Assembly (NCBI GenBank): GCA_963775625.1
Contig: CAVZJM010000003.1
Location: 1 to 64,000 of the forward strand
Reading direction: 5' to 3'
Source of the DNA: JAIBJN01 sp963775625
Lineage (GTDB): Bacteria > Actinomycetota > Thermoleophilia > Gaiellales > Gaiellaceae
DNA: 64,000 nt
A program made the translations under genes and the position numbers. The first letter of the stretch is position 1, and every line of letters begins with the position of its first letter. The notes beneath the pieces are model-generated. The model saw only the letters and a program-made list of their open reading frames with translations. It was not told where the DNA came from and searched no databases. This document shows positions 61,170 to 64,000 of this stretch, one piece after another.

Positions 61170-61649
61170 TTAGCGTGAGCCTAGGTCGAAAAACCGATGA
61201 CCAGCAGAACCCGGCGGCTCTGCCCTACCCCGAGCTACGGCGGTCGGGTCGAACGCGAACACCAGGGCAAGCCCGAGGATCGTCGCTACCAATTCTGCCG
61301 AAGCGCAACTCCGTCGAACGAATCCAGCCGCCCCCGCGGCGAGCGCACGATCCACATCGTCAGGCTCATCGAAGGAACCCATGATGAGAACCCGCGCCGA
61401 CGGAACCTGCCCGCGAATGCGGCGAGTCGCCTCGATCGCGTCGAGTGCAGGCATCTCCAAACCCATCAAGACGACGTCGGGCAGGAGCGAAGTCGCGAGC
61501 TCGACCGCTTCCCTGCCGTCGCGTGCACAACCGACGACGTCAAAGCGCTCCTCGGCGCTGAGCGTCCTCATCAGCTCCCGCGCGAGTAGGCGGTCCCCGT
61601 CGGCGAGGAGAACGCGGATCGCACCGGTGGGAGGGCCGCTCGCCATCAT
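61170..61649 (-). CDS. Receiver-domain protein lacking the phospho-acceptor Asp
   Basis: A 159-residue protein, essentially one receiver domain: AIRVLLADGDRLLARELMRT, LLPDVVLMGLEMPALDAIEA, ARVLIMGSFDEPDDVDRALA and GAAGFVRRSCASAELVATIL. Gly replaces the acceptor Asp (VLMGLEMP where VLMDLEMP is usual) and Arg replaces the conserved Lys, so it cannot be phosphorylated in the normal way. There is no output domain, only a short tail. ATG 61649 or 61646 starts the domain. It converges with the NarL-type gene with three bases between the stops. Confidence 0.75.
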   Translation of the reverse strand: MMASGPPTGAIRVLLADGDRLLARELMRTLSAEERFDVVGCARDGREAVELATSLLPDVVLMGLEMPALDAIEATRRIRGQVPSARVLIMGSFDEPDDVDRALAAGAAGFVRRSCASAELVATILGLALVFAFDPTAVARGRAEPPGSAGHRFFDLGSR

Positions 61650-61699
61650 CTGCGGAAACAAGGATGCCGGACCCCGGTCCCCCTGTGAAGAGGGCGCCA

Positions 61700-62401
61700 C
61701 TACGCCGCCGCTGCGACCAGGCGGTACCCCACGCCCCATACATTGAGAACGTACGCAGCCTCGCCGTCCAGGTTGAGCTTCCGGCGCAGTCGGCTCGCGT
61801 GGGAGTCGAGCGTGCGTGTCCTGCCCAGCGACCGGAAGCCCCAGACGTCGCGCAACAGCTCTTCCTTCTTGTAGACGCGGTCGGGGTCCTCGGCGAGCGC
61901 GACCAGGAGATCGAACTCCTTCGCCGAGAGCAGGACGTTGACCCCTCCGACGCGGACGACCCGGGAGGCCAGGTCGATCTCGAGGTCGCGGACGGCGAGG
62001 CGAGGATGGTGCGGGGGCGCGACGCGTCGCAGGACGGCGCGCATCCGTGCGACCAGCTCCTCGTAGACGAACGGCCGCACGACGTAGTCGTCCGCGCCGC
62101 GCGCGAAGCCGCGCATCCGGTCGGAGGGATCGCCGCGGGCGCTGACCATGATCACCGGCACGTCCCGGTTCCAGGCCCGTCCCGGCTCCCCCGCCCGCAG
62201 GCGGCCGCAGACGTCGAAGCCGGACGCATCGGCCAGGATCGCGTCCAGGAGCACGAGGTCGGGACGCTCCGCCTCGAGGAGCCCGAGCGCTTCCGCCGCT
62301 CCGTCGGCGGCGAAGATTCTGAATCCGTCGTCCGCCAGCTGGCGCGAGAGGTGGGCCCTCGTCGGGGCTTCCCGCTCGACCAGCAGCACCGCTTCGCCCA
62401 T
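61700..62401 (-). CDS. OmpR/PhoB-type response regulator
   Basis: A 233-residue two-domain regulator. The receiver has AVLLVEREAPTRAHLSRQLA, RPDLVLLDAILADASGFDVC with the acceptor Asp, VIMVSARGD and GADDYVVRPFVYEELVARMR, where Arg stands in place of the usual switch Lys before Pro. The DNA-binding winged helix has LLSAKEFDLLVALAEDPDRV, YKKEELLRDVWGFRSLGRTR and YVLNVWGVGYRLVAAAA. ATG 62401 begins the receiver. No kinase adjoins it. Confidence 0.88.
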   Translation of the reverse strand: MGEAVLLVEREAPTRAHLSRQLADDGFRIFAADGAAEALGLLEAERPDLVLLDAILADASGFDVCGRLRAGEPGRAWNRDVPVIMVSARGDPSDRMRGFARGADDYVVRPFVYEELVARMRAVLRRVAPPHHPRLAVRDLEIDLASRVVRVGGVNVLLSAKEFDLLVALAEDPDRVYKKEELLRDVWGFRSLGRTRTLDSHASRLRRKLNLDGEAAYVLNVWGVGYRLVAAAA

Positions 62402-62493
62402 GGAGCCGACGCTAGCAACGGGCCACGAGGGCAGCCAGATGTCCTTTCGGAAGAAAGCGTGACGAGCGTCCCGCAGCTGTCCCCGACGGACGG

Positions 62494-64000
62494 CTAGAGG
62501 CCGCGCGCCAGGCGCTCGTAGCGCCAGCGGGCCTGCGCGTAGTCGATCGTGCCGCGTCGCCAGGCGCGGAGGATCCTGCGGCGGCGCCACCAGAGAGGGA
62601 CGTGCATGCCCGTCCCCTTCGCGTCCGGCCCGAGGCCTCCTGCTACAGGCGGCCCGAGCGGAGTCACGCCCCACACGAGCCAGATGCTGAGGAACGCCGA
62701 GAGGAAGAGGCCGATCGCTGCGACGAGCGGCACGCCCAGGATCTGAATGCCGCCCTCGATCGACGCCGCGAGGATCCCGGAGGTGACGGCCCCGCCCATG
62801 GCGACCATGGCGATGCCGAGCCGGTTGAACACGATGTCCATGCGCTTGATCAGGTCGTCGAGGCCCTGGTGGCGGAAGCCGACCTCGATCTGGCCGTCGC
62901 GGACCTCCTCCAGGATGTCGTGCACCTGGTAGGGGAGCTCGAGCAGCATGCCCGCGTAGTTGCGGGCTTCGTGCTGCGCCCGCGCGGCGACCCGCTGCGG
63001 CGTGAAGCGCTCGATCATGAGCTCGCGCGCGTACGGCTTCGCCACCTCGAAGACGTTGAAGTCCGGGTACAGCTCCATGCCGACGGAGCCGAGCGTGGCG
63101 ATCGCCCGGTCGAGCAGGATGAAGCGCGTCGGCAGGGTGAGCTGCATGCGGTAGATGAGCGCGAAGGCCTCGCGGATCACCTGGACGGGGTCGATCTCGG
63201 AGAGGCTCGCGCCGTAGTAGCGGTCGAAGATCCCGCGCAGCTCGGAGACGAACTCGTCCTCTCGCTCCCTCGGGTAGCGGACGCCGAGCGACCCGAGCCG
63301 GCGCGGGATCGCCTCGACGTTCTGGTTCACGACCTCGATGAAGAGCCCGGTCAGCTTCGAGGCGTCGTCGGGCGCGAGCTGCCCGGCGGTGCCGAAGTCG
63401 ACGAGGCCGATCTGGCCGCTCTGCTCGAGGACGAGGATGTTGGACGGATGGGGATCGGCGTGGAAGAAGCCGTGCCGGAAGATCATCGCCATCCAGGTCT
63501 CCGCGATCCGGTAGGCGACCTGACGGCGCTCGGACATCGTGTACCGGCTCTGGTCGAGGTCGCGCAGCTGGACGCCCTTCAGCAGCTCGAGCGTGAGCAC
63601 GCGCGACCCGGAGTATCTCCAGTGGACGCGCGGCACCCGGACGTGCGCGTAGCCGGCGAAGTTCCGGTGGAACTGCTCGGCGTTGCGAGCCTCGATGCGG
63701 TAGTCGAGCTCCTGCCGGATCGAGCGCGCGAACTCGTCGACGACCGCGACGGTGTCGATGAACTCGAGCGCGCGAATGCGCTCGCGCGCGAGCCGGGCGA
63801 GCTGGTACATCAGCTCGAGGTCGGCCTCGATCTGGCGCGGCGCGTTGGGCCGTTGCACCTTGACGACGACCTCGCGCTCGTTCGGAAGCGTCGCGCGATG
63901 CACCTGCCCGATCGACGCTGCGGCGACCGGCGTCTCCTCGAAGTCGAGGTAGAGCTGCTCGAGCGTGAGCCCCAGCTCCTCCTCGACGACCGCTCGGGCC
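62494..64000 (-). CDS. ABC1/UbiB-family atypical kinase, truncated by window end
   Basis: At least 502 residues; the N-terminus lies beyond 64000. The kinase-like core shows VAAASIGQVHRATLPNEREV (the Ala-rich loop replacing the Gly-rich loop, and SIGQVH), VVVKVQRPN, YRIEARNAEQFHRNFAG, FRHGFFHADPHPSNILVLEQ and IGLVDFGTAGQLAPDDA. Two membrane helices lie near the C-terminus (MVAMGGAVTSGILAASIEGG; VAAIGLFLSAFLSIWLVWG). UbiB-like proteins support isoprenoid quinone or lipid metabolism; the exact role is unknown. It is followed on the same strand by the OmpR-type regulator. Confidence 0.9.
   Translation of the reverse strand, partial: ARAVVEEELGLTLEQLYLDFEETPVAAASIGQVHRATLPNEREVVVKVQRPNAPRQIEADLELMYQLARLARERIRALEFIDTVAVVDEFARSIRQELDYRIEARNAEQFHRNFAGYAHVRVPRVHWRYSGSRVLTLELLKGVQLRDLDQSRYTMSERRQVAYRIAETWMAMIFRHGFFHADPHPSNILVLEQSGQIGLVDFGTAGQLAPDDASKLTGLFIEVVNQNVEAIPRRLGSLGVRYPREREDEFVSELRGIFDRYYGASLSEIDPVQVIREAFALIYRMQLTLPTRFILLDRAIATLGSVGMELYPDFNVFEVAKPYARELMIERFTPQRVAARAQHEARNYAGMLLELPYQVHDILEEVRDGQIEVGFRHQGLDDLIKRMDIVFNRLGIAMVAMGGAVTSGILAASIEGGIQILGVPLVAAIGLFLSAFLSIWLVWGVTPLGPPVAGGLGPDAKGTGMHVPLWWRRRRILRAWRRGTIDYAQARWRYERLARGL

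Overview
The window is GC-rich bacterial chromosome with almost no non-coding space, many GTG/TTG starts and many 1-4 base gene overlaps. The gene content fits a deep-branching actinobacterium such as Thermoleophilia: TANNNT -10 boxes sitting 6-9 bases before GTG starts (leaderless mRNAs), split glycine decarboxylase genes, a MurE with the meso-diaminopimelate motif DNPR, and CGNR and DUF2339 proteins. The lineage is inference; there is no rRNA or other marker in the window. I found no tRNA, rRNA, CRISPR array or intact mobile element.

Layout. 1-9 kb is an accessory-looking stretch: a PD40 propeller protein, the decayed end of a tyrosine recombinase, a solo TOPRIM protein, a cyclase-AAA-TPR regulator with four frameshifts, a secreted protein, an MFS transporter and half of a VOC protein. 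9-17.8 kb holds a cell-envelope group (50-residue membrane peptide, kinase-like/methyltransferase protein, membrane sulfatase-like protein), an XRE regulator with a clear promoter/operator ahead of a DUF2339 membrane protein, and a flippase-like protein. 17.8-29.8 kb carries gltX and nfo diverging from a 17-base intergenic promoter, a Cys-rich protein, a HAD phosphatase, a cation/proton antiporter, a MacB/FtsX-type ABC exporter, a marR-MFS-threonine aldolase operon and rlmN.

30-50.7 kb is one uninterrupted minus-strand series of about 20 kb: mraZ-rsmH-ftsL-ftsI-murE-murF-mraY-murD-ftsW-murG-murC-murB-ftsQ-ftsZ, followed by gcvT-gcvH-gcvPA-gcvPB, a HEAT protein, a cupin and an ankyrin protein. 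It makes the peptidoglycan precursor and division machinery and then the glycine cleavage system. Upstream of mraZ lie four GTGG repeats at 10-base spacing over a promoter, the expected MraZ autoregulatory site; ftsZ has its own TTGACA-N17-TACCCT promoter. 50.8-64 kb contains a PfkB kinase, a sigma factor coupled to an O6-alkylguanine-DNA methyltransferase, a hydantoinase/oxoprolinase A-B pair, a CGNR regulator diverging from a cupin-DNA glycosylase-azlC-azlD operon, a proline-rich repeat protein, three receiver-domain proteins (two without the phosphorylated Asp) and the C-terminal part of a UbiB-like kinase.

A pattern across the window is that every frameshift I could place (AAA regulator four times, methyltransferase, gltX, nfo, murG, HhH glycosylase, integrase remnant) is repaired by removing a single base. 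Several of these genes are essential, so this points to insertion errors in the assembly rather than gene decay.
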